Made by a program: the position numbers and the translations under genes. From Flavobacteriales bacterium (lineage in GTDB: Bacteria > Bacteroidota > Bacteroidia > Flavobacteriales_D > Parvicellaceae): a stretch of DNA of 64,000 nt. Positions 24,632 to 32,403 of the stretch are shown one piece after another. The DNA is taken from assembly GCA_020635565.1 (NCBI GenBank), contig JACJZN010000008.1, positions 248,001 to 312,000 on the forward strand, given 5' to 3'. Numbering within the stretch: the first letter of the stretch is position 1; every line of letters starts with the position of its first letter. The notes under the pieces are model-generated. The model searched no databases, was not told the DNA's origin, and worked only from the letters and a program-made list of their open reading frames with translations.

Positions 24632-25447
24632 ATGAAATTACAGATCGAACAAATAGAACTTCAGGAGCACTTATTGATTTATTCAAGCTATCATAAGGAT
24701 ACCGTTACTTTAGATGAAGATGGTACAGACTATGAATACGATTTTCAAGCTTTCATGGCAAACCTTGATCATATTCAGAATACCATTCTTAGGTTATATG
24801 GAGAGCAAGGATTGTTAAATATTATGGGACATTATGCTGATGGAGCGGAAGGAGTTTTGTCTTTGCAAAGAGTTGAGTATATTGAGGATTCTCCAGTTTT
24901 AAAGAAGATTAGAGATTTGCAGCAAAATAAAGTTGTTACATCAAGAATGATTGTGCAGGAAGGATCTATAAAACCAAAAGAACTTATACCTACAGACGAT
25001 GTATATCTTCTTCATGGTTGGTTAGATGCTTTGCCAGTGAATGATGATCTGAACGTCCTTAAAATGGTAGGAACTGAAGTCAGTGATCTTTCCCCAGACA
25101 TAGTAGGCAAATGTGAAGTCGTTGTAAAGTCTGTTCAGGAAGATGTGGAAATGACAGAGGTAATTGCGCATCAGTTTTCTGTTGATTCCGGAATCAAATA
25201 TTCAATAATTACAAAGAACCAGTTGTTTTTACTTGATGGCGATAAAGAATTGATAGTGGTGTTTCCTGGAAATGAATTCCAGCAAAAACAAAGTAGACTT
25301 TTCAAGAAATTGGTTCAGATAAAAAAAGTTTACAAACTGAAGAACTCTATAATTTTAGAAATGAGTTTAAAGGAAGGAAATTACTTGCTTCACTTTAACG
25401 TCTTGACCAGTAAATTTGAATCTAAAAAACAGATACATACAACGTGA
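24632..25447 (+). CDS. Uncharacterised protein, first gene of the men operon
   Basis: I do not recognise this 271-residue protein. It has no signal peptide or membrane segment. The N-terminal third is acidic (TVTLDEDGTDYEYDF) with a helix pattern (FMANLDHIQNTILRLYG); the C-terminal two thirds alternate hydrophobic beta-strand segments (LFLLDGDKELIVVF) with charged ones, which is compatible with a beta-barrel or propeller-like fold, but that is a guess. Its stop codon overlaps the ATG of menI (TGATG), so it is translationally coupled to the menaquinone genes. A role in quinone metabolism is suggested only by this position. Confidence 0.75.
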   Translation: MKLQIEQIELQEHLLIYSSYHKDTVTLDEDGTDYEYDFQAFMANLDHIQNTILRLYGEQGLLNIMGHYADGAEGVLSLQRVEYIEDSPVLKKIRDLQQNKVVTSRMIVQEGSIKPKELIPTDDVYLLHGWLDALPVNDDLNVLKMVGTEVSDLSPDIVGKCEVVVKSVQEDVEMTEVIAHQFSVDSGIKYSIITKNQLFLLDGDKELIVVFPGNEFQQKQSRLFKKLVQIKKVYKLKNSIILEMSLKEGNYLLHFNVLTSKFESKKQIHTT

Positions 25448-25863
25448 TGCCAAAAAACATATCACTTAAGCAATTGAATGCTATCAATCAAGGCACATTG
25501 ATGCAATCTTTGGGAATTGAGTTTACTGAAGTGGGGGATGACTACCTAAAAGCAACAATGCCAGTTGATGAGCGTACTTTTCAACCTATGGGATTATTAC
25601 ACGGAGGTGCAAATGTTGCCTTAGCTGAGTCTCTAGGTAGTGTAGGAACATATTTAATGTTGGATACGAAGACTCAATACGGTGTTTGTATTGAGATTAA
25701 CGCAAATCATATCGGGTCAACTATGAAAGGAAGTGTTGAAGGTACTGCGAAGCTTCTGCACAAAGGGAAGACTACTCATGTTTGGAATGTTGAGATTAAA
25801 GATGATGAGGGGCGATTAACTTCGTATTCTAGAATGACGATAATGATCCTTGATAGAAATTAG
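25447..25863 (+). CDS. menI: Hotdog-fold thioesterase, probable DHNA-CoA hydrolase
   Basis: A 138-residue PaaI-type acyl-CoA thioesterase. The stretch around LLHGGANVALAESLGSVG contains the hotdog catalytic region (HGG plus the downstream Glu) and closely matches E. coli MenI/YdiI in the same place. It would release 1,4-dihydroxy-2-naphthoate from its CoA ester in menaquinone synthesis. Start chosen at ATG 25447, which overlaps the upstream stop as TGATG; a GTG three bases earlier is also in frame. The gene is followed by menF (1-base gap) and menD, which strongly supports the pathway assignment. PaaI-like enzymes of other pathways look similar, so the symbol rests on context. Confidence 0.82.
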   Translation: MPKNISLKQLNAINQGTLMQSLGIEFTEVGDDYLKATMPVDERTFQPMGLLHGGANVALAESLGSVGTYLMLDTKTQYGVCIEINANHIGSTMKGSVEGTAKLLHKGKTTHVWNVEIKDDEGRLTSYSRMTIMILDRN

Positions 25864-25864
25864 T

Positions 25865-26836
25865 ATGAAAGGATACTTTTTCTATCAAGAACCTGAAGAA
25901 GATAAAATAAACGGATTTCAGTGTACGGTGAGTAAAGTTCGATCAGTTTCGAATGCGTCTTCTGGATTTATTGTATCCTCTTTTCTCAAAGATCTGATTT
26001 ATCATTTGTCGCCTGTTAAAGAAGTTGGATTGGAAGTTTTAAATGATTTGGAATTTAAAACAGATGATAAGATCGATATTGGTTTTTTGGAGTATAAGGA
26101 AGTTATTGAACGGGCAATTTGTTTTTGTAAAGAGAATGATGGTAAAGTGGTTGTGTCAAGAACTAGATCGATACCTCTGAATTCTGATTTCTCCTTAAGG
26201 GAGTATTTTGTGGAATTATGCACAATGTATCACCACTCCTTTAATTATTGCTTTCATTTGGAGGATGGGACAACATGGATTGGTGCAACTCCTGAAGTTT
26301 TGGTGAAGGGAAAAGCAAGTAACTATACCGTATTCTCTCTTGCTGGTACGCGATCAATTGAGGATTCATTTGAATGGACTGATAAGGAAAAGCAAGAGCA
26401 ACAAATGGTGACTGATGAGATCACAAGTTGTCTGAATAATTTAGAATTGAGTTATGTACTCAATGGACCAACTACGGTAAGAGCGGGGAATCTGGAGCAT
26501 TTGTTGACAGAGTTTAAGGTGCAAACTGAAGACGTTCTCGGTTTGGCTGATTCTTTACATCCTACACCTGCAATTTGTGGTCTGCCCCGTGATAAAGCGA
26601 AGGACTTTATATTAAACAATGAGCTACACGATAGAAATTTCTATTCAGGTATCATTGGGAGATTATCTGCTTCGGAGGTGTCTTTATATGTGAATTTGCG
26701 ATGTGCAGAGATAAGAAAAGGCTCAATTAAGTGTTATGTAGGAGGCGGAATCACTACAGATTCTGATCCTGAAAAGGAATGGAGGGAAACAAATTATAAA
26801 TCCAACACGTTGTTGTCAGTATTGAAAAAAAACTAG
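25865..26836 (+). CDS. menF: Isochorismate synthase
   Basis: Chorismate-binding enzyme of 323 residues that converts chorismate to isochorismate, the committed step to menaquinone. The C-terminal chorismate-binding domain is clear: LAGTR, DEITSCL, HPTPAICGLPR, SGIIGRLS, YVNLRCAEI and the GGGITTDSDPEKEW Mg-binding end. The N-terminal part is shorter than in E. coli MenF (about 430 residues), normal for Bacteroidota forms. ATG at 25865 is one base after the menI stop; a TTG 15 bases earlier is unlikely. An entry into siderophore synthesis instead is unlikely because menD follows after 12 bases. Confidence 0.93.
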   Translation: MKGYFFYQEPEEDKINGFQCTVSKVRSVSNASSGFIVSSFLKDLIYHLSPVKEVGLEVLNDLEFKTDDKIDIGFLEYKEVIERAICFCKENDGKVVVSRTRSIPLNSDFSLREYFVELCTMYHHSFNYCFHLEDGTTWIGATPEVLVKGKASNYTVFSLAGTRSIEDSFEWTDKEKQEQQMVTDEITSCLNNLELSYVLNGPTTVRAGNLEHLLTEFKVQTEDVLGLADSLHPTPAICGLPRDKAKDFILNNELHDRNFYSGIIGRLSASEVSLYVNLRCAEIRKGSIKCYVGGGITTDSDPEKEWRETNYKSNTLLSVLKKN

Positions 26837-26848
26837 AAATTCGCATTT

Positions 26849-28513
26849 GTGATTTCTAATAAGAAAAGCGTTCAGCTTATACATAAATTTTGTCTGGATC
26901 TTAATATCCTTGATTGGGTGATTTCACCTGGTTCGAGAAATGCTCCTCTGACCCTGACAATCGGTAATGATGAAAGGTTCAATGCAATTCCAGTAGTTGA
27001 CGAACGATCAGCAGCATTTATTGCGCTTGGACAGGCTCTTAAAATAAATAGACCTGTGGTTATTTCATGTACATCCGGATCCGCATCACTTAATTATGCT
27101 CCTGCGATTGCTGAAGCGTATTATCAGGAAATTCCAATGTTAGTTGTAACCGCAGATCGACCTCGAAAGTGGATTGATAACGGAGAAGGGCAGTCCATAG
27201 ATCAGGTGAACGTGTACCAGAATTATTGTCTGAAGTCATTTCATCTTAATGAAGAGGACCCAGAGAATTTGATACTCAAGACACTCAATGAAATAGGAGA
27301 GTGTTTGCTGGGAGTTCGGAGAGGGCCTGTCCATCTCAATCTGGCATTCGAAGAACCATTGTATAATACAGTAGAAATGGAGAGTATGGAGCAAGTTTTC
27401 TTCGCTCCTGAAAAACCAATAAATGGAATTGACCCAAAAATTGGAGAGGCTTTCAAGACAAAGAGCCGCATCATGATTCTTATTGGACAGATGCAGAGAA
27501 ACGATGAATTGGAGTATCTCCTTTCCGAATTGATATGTGATACCAGAATTATTGTTTTAACCGAATCTAATTCCAATCAGAATAATTTCAATTTCGTCAA
27601 TTGTATTGATAGAACTCTTCCGCACATAGATGAGAAGGAATTTTGGCCAGAATTGGTCATTACACTTGGAGGTGCAATTGTAAGTAAAAGAATAAAGACA
27701 TATTTAAGATCAATTCCTGGTATTGAACATTGGCACATTTCTGAAGGTGATGTTTTTCCAGACGTTTTTGAAAAATTGACTAGGAAGATCTCGAATAAGG
27801 TTACTGATGTAATTAGGTTATTAAAACAAAACTTGATTGTCGATCCAGTCAATAACTTTCAGGTAATCTGGCTTCAAAAGTCTTTTCAAAACCAAGAAAA
27901 ACACTTTAAATTTCTAGAAGAGCTTGAATGGAGCGATCTGAAGGCGCATTCAATTATACATGATTGGCTGCCTGATCATGGAGTATTACATCAGGGGAAT
28001 AGCAGCGTTGTTCGTTATTTTCAGTTATTTGACCCAATAAAAAGTGTTACCTATTTGTCAAATAGAGGAGTCAGTGGAATTGATGGCTGTGTCTCCACGG
28101 CTGTTGGTTATGCCTCCAGGGATGAGGGTTTAAATATTTTAGTAGTAGGTGATCTTAGTTTTCTTTACGACTCAAATGCCTGGTGGAATAAATTTGATAA
28201 GTCAAACTTATTGGTGATCGTCATTAATAATGGAGGTGGAAACATTTTTAAGATTATTGAAGGGCCCTCTAGTTCAGGAGTGTTGGAAGGTTTCTTTGAA
28301 GTTAGATCTGACGTTAAAATCTCAAGTATTGCACAGGCACATTACATTGAATACTTTAAAGCAGACAATGAGTGCAAACTGGATGAAGTTCTGAATGTTC
28401 TGATTTCAAGATATAATTCGAGTGAATTCAAGGGAGCGATTGTTGAGGTAGATACCCGATCAAAGGAATCAGATGTTATTCTTAAAAACTATTTTAGATC
28501 AGTTAATTCTTGA
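26849..28513 (+). CDS. menD: SEPHCHC synthase (2-succinyl-5-enolpyruvyl-6-hydroxy-3-cyclohexene-1-carboxylate synthase)
   Basis: Thiamine-diphosphate enzyme of 554 residues that joins isochorismate with 2-oxoglutarate in menaquinone synthesis. It shows the MenD opening (ISPGSRNAPLTL), the catalytic Glu region VVDERSAAFIALGQA, SCTSGSA, and the ThDP/Mg site (GDLSFLYDSNAWWN with a downstream NNGGG). Length is standard. The start is a GTG at 26849, the only good start between the menF stop and the conserved N-terminus. Third enzyme of the operon; menB, menC, menE and menA are not in the window. Confidence 0.96.
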   Translation: MISNKKSVQLIHKFCLDLNILDWVISPGSRNAPLTLTIGNDERFNAIPVVDERSAAFIALGQALKINRPVVISCTSGSASLNYAPAIAEAYYQEIPMLVVTADRPRKWIDNGEGQSIDQVNVYQNYCLKSFHLNEEDPENLILKTLNEIGECLLGVRRGPVHLNLAFEEPLYNTVEMESMEQVFFAPEKPINGIDPKIGEAFKTKSRIMILIGQMQRNDELEYLLSELICDTRIIVLTESNSNQNNFNFVNCIDRTLPHIDEKEFWPELVITLGGAIVSKRIKTYLRSIPGIEHWHISEGDVFPDVFEKLTRKISNKVTDVIRLLKQNLIVDPVNNFQVIWLQKSFQNQEKHFKFLEELEWSDLKAHSIIHDWLPDHGVLHQGNSSVVRYFQLFDPIKSVTYLSNRGVSGIDGCVSTAVGYASRDEGLNILVVGDLSFLYDSNAWWNKFDKSNLLVIVINNGGGNIFKIIEGPSSSGVLEGFFEVRSDVKISSIAQAHYIEYFKADNECKLDEVLNVLISRYNSSEFKGAIVEVDTRSKESDVILKNYFRSVNS

Positions 28514-28569
28514 AAATGAATTTTCGGACAAATTTTAAATAGAAATATTTTTATTTTAATAAAAAGATG

Positions 28570-28577
28570 TATATTTG
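28570..28577 (+). promoter_or_regulatory. -7 box of the rpsU promoter
   Basis: TATATTTG, continuing as GCAGCCC exactly as at secDF. It ends 36 bases before the rpsU ATG. The -33 region is T-rich (around 28548-28552) without a clean TTTG. Confidence 0.55.
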
Positions 28578-28613
28578 CAGCCCTGATTAAGAACTAGATA
28601 ATATTTATACGAT

Positions 28614-28805
28614 ATGTTAATTATAAATGTAAAAGAAGGAGAGTCAATTGAAAGAGCTCTAAAGAAGTACAAAAAGAAGTATGATAGAACAAAAGTTGTG
28701 AGAGAATTGCGTTCTCGTCAGCAGTTCACTAAGCCTTCTGTGGAGAGAAGAGCTGAGGTCATTAAAGCTAAGTACGTTCAGCAATTGAAACAAAAAGAGG
28801 CTTAA
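28614..28805 (+). CDS. rpsU: 30S ribosomal protein S21
   Basis: A 63-residue basic ribosomal protein needed for translation initiation in the small subunit. The sequence opens MLIINVKEGESIERALKKYK and continues with KTKVVRELRSRQ-like and VERRAEVIKAKYV segments, typical of Bacteroidota S21. In this phylum S21 helps to hold the anti-Shine-Dalgarno sequence of 16S rRNA, which fits the scarcity of Shine-Dalgarno sites here (established for related species). Followed by a strong terminator. Confidence 0.96.
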   Translation: MLIINVKEGESIERALKKYKKKYDRTKVVRELRSRQQFTKPSVERRAEVIKAKYVQQLKQKEA

Positions 28806-28834
28806 TTCTAAAACCTTCTTTTCAGAAACGCGTT

Positions 28835-28867
28835 AAGGGAGATGAAATTTATTCATCTCCCTTTTTT
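28835..28867 (+). terminator. Intrinsic terminator of rpsU, touching the start codon of the next gene
   Basis: Stem 28837-28846 with 28852-28861 (ten pairs, extendable by two A-T pairs), five-base loop, then six T (28862-28867). The ATG of the recombinase gene starts at the next base. Confidence 0.88.
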
Positions 28868-29752
28868 ATGTTTGAAAAATTCCTGGAATATTTAAAATAT
28901 GAGAAGCACTACTCACCTTTAACAATTAAAGCATACCAGAATGATCTCGAACAGTTCGAACATTTTCTAATTACTGATTATGGGATTTCTGCTATTGTGG
29001 CAGATTCTTTTAAGGTTAGATCCTGGATTGTCAAATTAAAAAATGATGGATTAAAAAACAAGTCTATACATCGTAAGGCGAGTAGTGTAAAGTCTTATTA
29101 TAAGTTTCTTCTAAGAATTGGAGAATTGGAGGTAAGTCCAGCCTCAAAGTTGGCATTGCCAAAAATCGAATCTAGATTACCGGATTTTGTAAGAGAAAAA
29201 GAAATTCAGTATATATTATCTCATTTGAAGGAAGAGATAGTTGATTATGAATCGCTGATGGGGTATGTTGTGTTTCTGCTACTTTATGCTACAGGTATGC
29301 GAAGAGCAGAATTGATTAGTTTAAAAACTGTCGATGTGGATCTTGAGTCAAGTGTTGTTAAGGTATTAGGGAAAAGGAACAAAGAACGCATTATTCCGAT
29401 AGAAGGATCTGTTAGAGAAGAGTTGAGGATATATGTGACTGCGAAAGAAAAAGAGAACCTAAACGGCTTAACTTTTTTTGTGAATTTCGGAGGTGAAAAA
29501 TTAACAGAAAAGTTTGTTTACCAATTGGTAAATAATTATCTTAGTGTGATTCCTTCGTTGAAGAAAAGAAGTCCGCATGTGCTTCGACATACATTTGCAA
29601 CGCAGATGTTGGAGAATGGGGCAGACCTGATGGCGATCAAAGATATTCTGGGTCATGAAAGCCTATCATCAACGCAGGTATACACACAAAATACAATCGA
29701 GAAATTAAAACAAGTTTATAAATCTGCTCATCCAAGAGAGCGCAAATCTTAA
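28868..29752 (+). CDS. xerC: Tyrosine recombinase XerC/XerD type
   Basis: Site-specific recombinase of 294 residues, expected to resolve chromosome dimers at dif. It has an N-terminal SAM-like DNA-binding domain (about 1-85, FLEYLKYEKHYS) and a catalytic domain with all active residues: R145 (ATGMRRAEL), K169, H237-x2-R240 (SPHVLRHTFAT), H263 (LGHESLS) and the nucleophile Y272 (TQVYT). Length is that of chromosomal Xer proteins. The stable core neighbourhood (rpsU, hpf, tuf) argues against a mobile-element integrase. XerC versus XerD cannot be settled without comparison. The start codon directly follows the rpsU terminator. Confidence 0.92.
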   Translation: MFEKFLEYLKYEKHYSPLTIKAYQNDLEQFEHFLITDYGISAIVADSFKVRSWIVKLKNDGLKNKSIHRKASSVKSYYKFLLRIGELEVSPASKLALPKIESRLPDFVREKEIQYILSHLKEEIVDYESLMGYVVFLLLYATGMRRAELISLKTVDVDLESSVVKVLGKRNKERIIPIEGSVREELRIYVTAKEKENLNGLTFFVNFGGEKLTEKFVYQLVNNYLSVIPSLKKRSPHVLRHTFATQMLENGADLMAIKDILGHESLSSTQVYTQNTIEKLKQVYKSAHPRERKS

Positions 29753-29756
29753 TGTT

Positions 29757-30059
29757 ATGGGAAAAGTTCATATAGAAGCAGTTCACTTTACAGTTGATAG
29801 TAAATTGGCATCGTTAATTGAAAGCAAGTTGGAAAAACTTAATCAGTTTTATGATCACATATTAAGTAGTGAGGTAATTCTCAAGGTAGATAAAAAAGAA
29901 AGTCACGATAATAAGATCGTAGAGATAAAATTACATGTTCCTGGAAAGGAATTGTTTGCCAAAAAGCAGGATGACTCCTTTGAGAAGGCTACAGATGAGG
30001 TTGTGGAGGCATTAAGAAGACAAATTAAAAAACACAAGGAAAAGCTTCAAGAAGCTTGA
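29757..30059 (+). CDS. hpf: Ribosome hibernation promoting factor, short form (HPF/RaiA family)
   Basis: A 100-residue S30AE-domain protein that binds the decoding site of idle ribosomes in stationary phase. The whole chain fits the single HPF domain: HIEAVHFTVDSKLASLIESKL at the start (cited in part), VEIKLHVPGKELFAKKQDDSFEKA, then a C-terminal basic helix RRQIKKHKEKL. The short form lacks the dimerising C-terminal domain. ATG lies four bases after the recombinase stop, so the two are an operon. This order is usual in Flavobacteriia. Confidence 0.92.
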   Translation: MGKVHIEAVHFTVDSKLASLIESKLEKLNQFYDHILSSEVILKVDKKESHDNKIVEIKLHVPGKELFAKKQDDSFEKATDEVVEALRRQIKKHKEKLQEA

Positions 30060-30127
30060 TATTCTGATGATTAGATACACTAGTTTTTTTAGTAGGATTA
30101 AAAATTCCAAAAAAAGATAAAAAAGAA

Positions 30128-30157
30128 TTGGTGTATAAAAAAAACTTTATACATTTG
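30128..30157 (+). promoter_or_regulatory. Promoter of the tRNA cluster
   Basis: TTG at 30128-30130 and TACATTTG at 30150-30157 with a 19-base spacer fit the Bacteroidota -33/-7 pair. The downstream GCAGACC resembles the secDF and rpsU promoters. Transcription should begin near 30162, just inside a terminator-like hairpin. Confidence 0.6.
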
Positions 30158-30158
30158 C

Positions 30159-30193
30159 AGACCTTTTTGAAAAGAAAAGGTCTTCTTTTTTCT
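30159..30193 (+). terminator. Terminator-like hairpin between the promoter and the first tRNA
   Basis: Stem AGACCTTTT (30159-30167) with AAAAGGTCT (30175-30183), seven-base loop, followed by a T-rich run (30183-30193). It could end hpf readthrough, attenuate the tRNA transcript, or be part of a processed leader. The first tRNA starts 26 bases later. Confidence 0.55.
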
Positions 30194-30218
30194 CCAAAGG
30201 AGTAGAAAGTTGAAAGAG

Positions 30219-30292
30219 GCCGATGTAGCTCAGCTGGCTAGAGCAGCTGATTTGTAATCAGCAGGTCGTGGGTTCGAGTCCCTCCATCGGCT
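30219..30292 (+). tRNA. tRNA-Thr (TGT anticodon)
   Basis: A 74-base cloverleaf: acceptor GCCGATG pairs with CATCGGC, discriminator T, D-arm with AGCTCAGCTGGCTAGAGC, anticodon stem GCTGA/TCAGC with loop TTTGTAA giving anticodon TGT (codon ACA), and T-loop GGTTCGAGTCC. No CCA is encoded. First of four tRNAs ahead of tuf. Confidence 0.95.
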
Positions 30293-30335
30293 CTAATTTA
30301 AGATAATTAAATTAAGTTCTTTTAAATCTATTGTT

Positions 30336-30418
30336 GGGGAGATTCCAGAGCGGCCAAATGGGGCAGACTGTAAATCTGTTGTCTTTCGACTTCGAAGGTT
30401 CGAATCCTTCTCTCCCCA
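30336..30418 (+). tRNA. tRNA-Tyr (GTA anticodon)
   Basis: An 83-base class II tRNA with a long variable arm: acceptor GGGGAGA pairs with TCTCCCC, discriminator A, anticodon stem GCAGA/TCTGT (last pair G-T) with loop CTGTAAA giving GTA, extended variable arm around TGTCTTTCGACTTCGA, and T-loop GGTTCGAATCC. No CCA is encoded in the acceptor end beyond the A discriminator and CA. Confidence 0.95.
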
Positions 30419-30496
30419 CAAAATTTTGGCAGAATTTGGATAAATTAAGCCTTGGATATAAAAATAGTTGTATCTTTGGTGCGATTATCATGAAAC

Positions 30497-30569
30497 GCGG
30501 GAGTAGCTCAGTTGGTAGAGCATCAGCCTTCCAAGCTGAGGGTCGCGAGTTCGAATCTCGTCTCCCGCT
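30497..30569 (+). tRNA. tRNA-Gly (TCC anticodon)
   Basis: A 73-base cloverleaf: acceptor GCGGGAG pairs with CTCCCGC, discriminator T, anticodon stem TCAGC/GCTGA with loop CTTCCAA giving TCC (codon GGA), and T-loop AGTTCGAATCT. Confidence 0.95.
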
Positions 30570-30580
30570 CTGGGCCGAAA

Positions 30581-30624
30581 GGAGAGTTGGCAAAGTAAAT
30601 GCTTTGCCAATGCTCCTTTTTTTT
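30581..30624 (+). terminator. Intrinsic terminator inside the tRNA cluster
   Basis: A 15-base arm (30581-30595) pairs with 30602-30616 apart from one or two mismatches, six-base loop, followed by eight T (30617-30624). It would end the Thr-Tyr-Gly tRNA transcript before the second tRNA-Thr. Confidence 0.8.
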
Positions 30625-30651
30625 GCGTTACATTAACAGGATTGAGATTCT

Positions 30652-30723
<72 letters not shown>

Positions 30724-30806
30724 CTAAATAGATGATTAAGGACAGTTTGAGTTGATTTTAAATTAAGATAGAAAGTAAGTAATAATTAAACTAAACAAAA
30801 AGCAAA

Positions 30807-31988
30807 ATGGCTAAATCAAATTTCGAAAGAACCAAGCCGCACGTTAACATCGGTACAATTGGGCACGTAGATCACGGTAAAACTACTTTGACTGCTGCAA
30901 TTTCTTCTGTATTGGCAAACGCTGGTTTGGCTGAGAAGAAGGACTTCTCTCAAATTGATAACGCTCCTGAGGAGAAAGAGAGAGGTATTACTATTAACAC
31001 GGCTCACATTGAGTATGAAACAGAAGCTCGTCACTACGCTCACGTTGACTGTCCTGGTCACGCGGATTACGTAAAGAACATGGTTACTGGTGCTGCTCAA
31101 ATGGATGGAGCTATTCTTGTTTGTGCTGCTACTGATGGACCAATGCCTCAAACTAGAGAGCATATCCTTCTTTCAAGACAGGTAAACGTACCAAGAATCG
31201 TTGTTTTCATGAACAAAGTGGATATGGTTGACGATCCAGAGCTTTTAGAGCTTGTTGAAATGGAATTGTCTGAACTGTTGGATTCATACGGATACGATAA
31301 CACTCCTATCATCAAAGGTTCTGCACTTGGTGCTCTTAATAACGAGCCTCAGTGGGTTGATACAGTAATGGAATTGATGAATACTGTTGATACTTGGATC
31401 GAAACTCCAGAAAGAGATACTGAGAAGCCATTCTTGATGTCTGTTGAAGATGTATTCTCGATCACAGGTCGTGGTACAGTTGCTACAGGAGCAATCGAAA
31501 CTGGAATCGTTAACACTGGAGATCCAGTTGAAATCATCGGTCTTCAAGAAGAGAAAATGACTTCTACTGTAACTGGTGTTGAGATGTTTAGAAAGATTCT
31601 AGATGAAGGTAGAGCTGGTGAGAACGTTGGTCTTCTTTTGAGAGGTATCGAGAAATCTGATATCAAAAGAGGAATGGTTATCGCTAAACCAGGTTCAATC
31701 ACTCCACACAAAAAGTTCAAGGCAGAGGTTTACGTATTGAAGAAAGAAGAAGGTGGACGTCACACTCCTTTCCACAATAACTATAGACCACAGTTCTACT
31801 TGAGAACACTAGATGTTACTGGAACAATTACTTTGGATGCAGGTAGAGAAATGGTTATGCCTGGAGATAACGTAACAATCAATGTTGAATTGATCACTCC
31901 AGTTGCAATGTCTCAAGGTCTACGTTTTGCGATCAGAGAAGGTGGTAGAACAGTAGGAGCTGGTCAGGTAACTGAAATTATTGAGTAA
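30807..31988 (+). CDS. tuf: Elongation factor Tu
   Basis: GTPase that delivers aminoacyl-tRNA to the ribosome. It has 393 residues with the P-loop GHVDHGKT at 19-26, DCPGHADY (switch II), NKVD (guanine specificity) and the domain 2/3 beta barrels to the conserved end (GGRTVGAGQVTEIIE). Length is typical. It is placed between tRNA-Thr and tRNA-Trp, with secE and nusG after it, the common bacterial arrangement. Codon use is strongly biased to a few codons, as for highly expressed genes. A hairpin follows. Confidence 0.98.
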   Translation: MAKSNFERTKPHVNIGTIGHVDHGKTTLTAAISSVLANAGLAEKKDFSQIDNAPEEKERGITINTAHIEYETEARHYAHVDCPGHADYVKNMVTGAAQMDGAILVCAATDGPMPQTREHILLSRQVNVPRIVVFMNKVDMVDDPELLELVEMELSELLDSYGYDNTPIIKGSALGALNNEPQWVDTVMELMNTVDTWIETPERDTEKPFLMSVEDVFSITGRGTVATGAIETGIVNTGDPVEIIGLQEEKMTSTVTGVEMFRKILDEGRAGENVGLLLRGIEKSDIKRGMVIAKPGSITPHKKFKAEVYVLKKEEGGRHTPFHNNYRPQFYLRTLDVTGTITLDAGREMVMPGDNVTINVELITPVAMSQGLRFAIREGGRTVGAGQVTEIIE

Positions 31989-32014
31989 TTTACTCGGTAA
32001 ACTAAAATAAATTA

Positions 32015-32053
32015 GACAAAAGGCATACCCTCACAAGGGGTTGCCTTTTTGTC
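32015..32053 (+). terminator. Terminator-like hairpin after tuf
   Basis: Long stem with GACAAAAGGCA on the left (32015-32025) and TGCCTTTTTGTC on the right (32042-32053) plus inner ACCC/GGGG pairs. The T run is the 3' half of the stem. It sits five bases before tRNA-Trp, so it could also be a processing signal. Confidence 0.65.
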
Positions 32054-32057
32054 GCAT

Positions 32058-32130
32058 ACGGGTGTAGCTCAGCTGGTAGAGTAGTGGTCTCCAAAACCAT
32101 TGGTCGTGGGTTCGAATCCTACCGCCCGTG
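32058..32130 (+). tRNA. tRNA-Trp (CCA anticodon)
   Basis: A 73-base cloverleaf: acceptor ACGGGTG pairs with CGCCCGT (one T-G pair), discriminator G, anticodon stem GTGGT/ACCAT with loop CTCCAAA giving CCA, and T-loop GGTTCGAATCC. It stands between tuf and secE as in many bacteria. Confidence 0.95.
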
Positions 32131-32158
32131 CTAGAAAAAGTTAGAAAATAGATTTAAC

Positions 32159-32392
32159 GTGGCTGGAATTAAGACATATATTGAAGAGGCAGTACATGAA
32201 TTGACTACTAAAGTTTCATGGCCTACTTGGGAGGAGTTACAGAACAGCTCTATTGTAGTGTTGGTAACGTGTATTTTAATCTCTATCTCGATTTGGTTGA
32301 TGGATACCATTTTTGGTGTTGTTCCAAGTAAGGATGGGTTGTTAGGCTTCTGGAAAGGTCTATTGGGAATTTTTTACGGAATTAAACTATAA
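32159..32392 (+). CDS. secE: Preprotein translocase subunit SecE
   Basis: Small inner-membrane subunit that clamps SecY. It has 77 residues with the conserved amphipathic segment EAVHELTTKVSWPTWEELQNS and one membrane helix (about 30-50: SIVVLVTCILISISIWLM). The start is GTG at 32159, the only start that gives the full conserved N-terminus. NusG follows after 11 bases, the classic secE-nusG pair. Confidence 0.95.
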   Translation: MAGIKTYIEEAVHELTTKVSWPTWEELQNSSIVVLVTCILISISIWLMDTIFGVVPSKDGLLGFWKGLLGIFYGIKL

Positions 32393-32403
32393 CAGTACGG
32401 AGT

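Noticed and set aside
28868..29752. Tyrosine recombinase as the integrase of a mobile element
   Set aside because: Its length and motifs match chromosomal Xer, it sits in a conserved core order (rpsU, hpf, tRNAs, tuf), and no direct repeats, attachment duplicates or phage genes are near, although tRNA genes follow.
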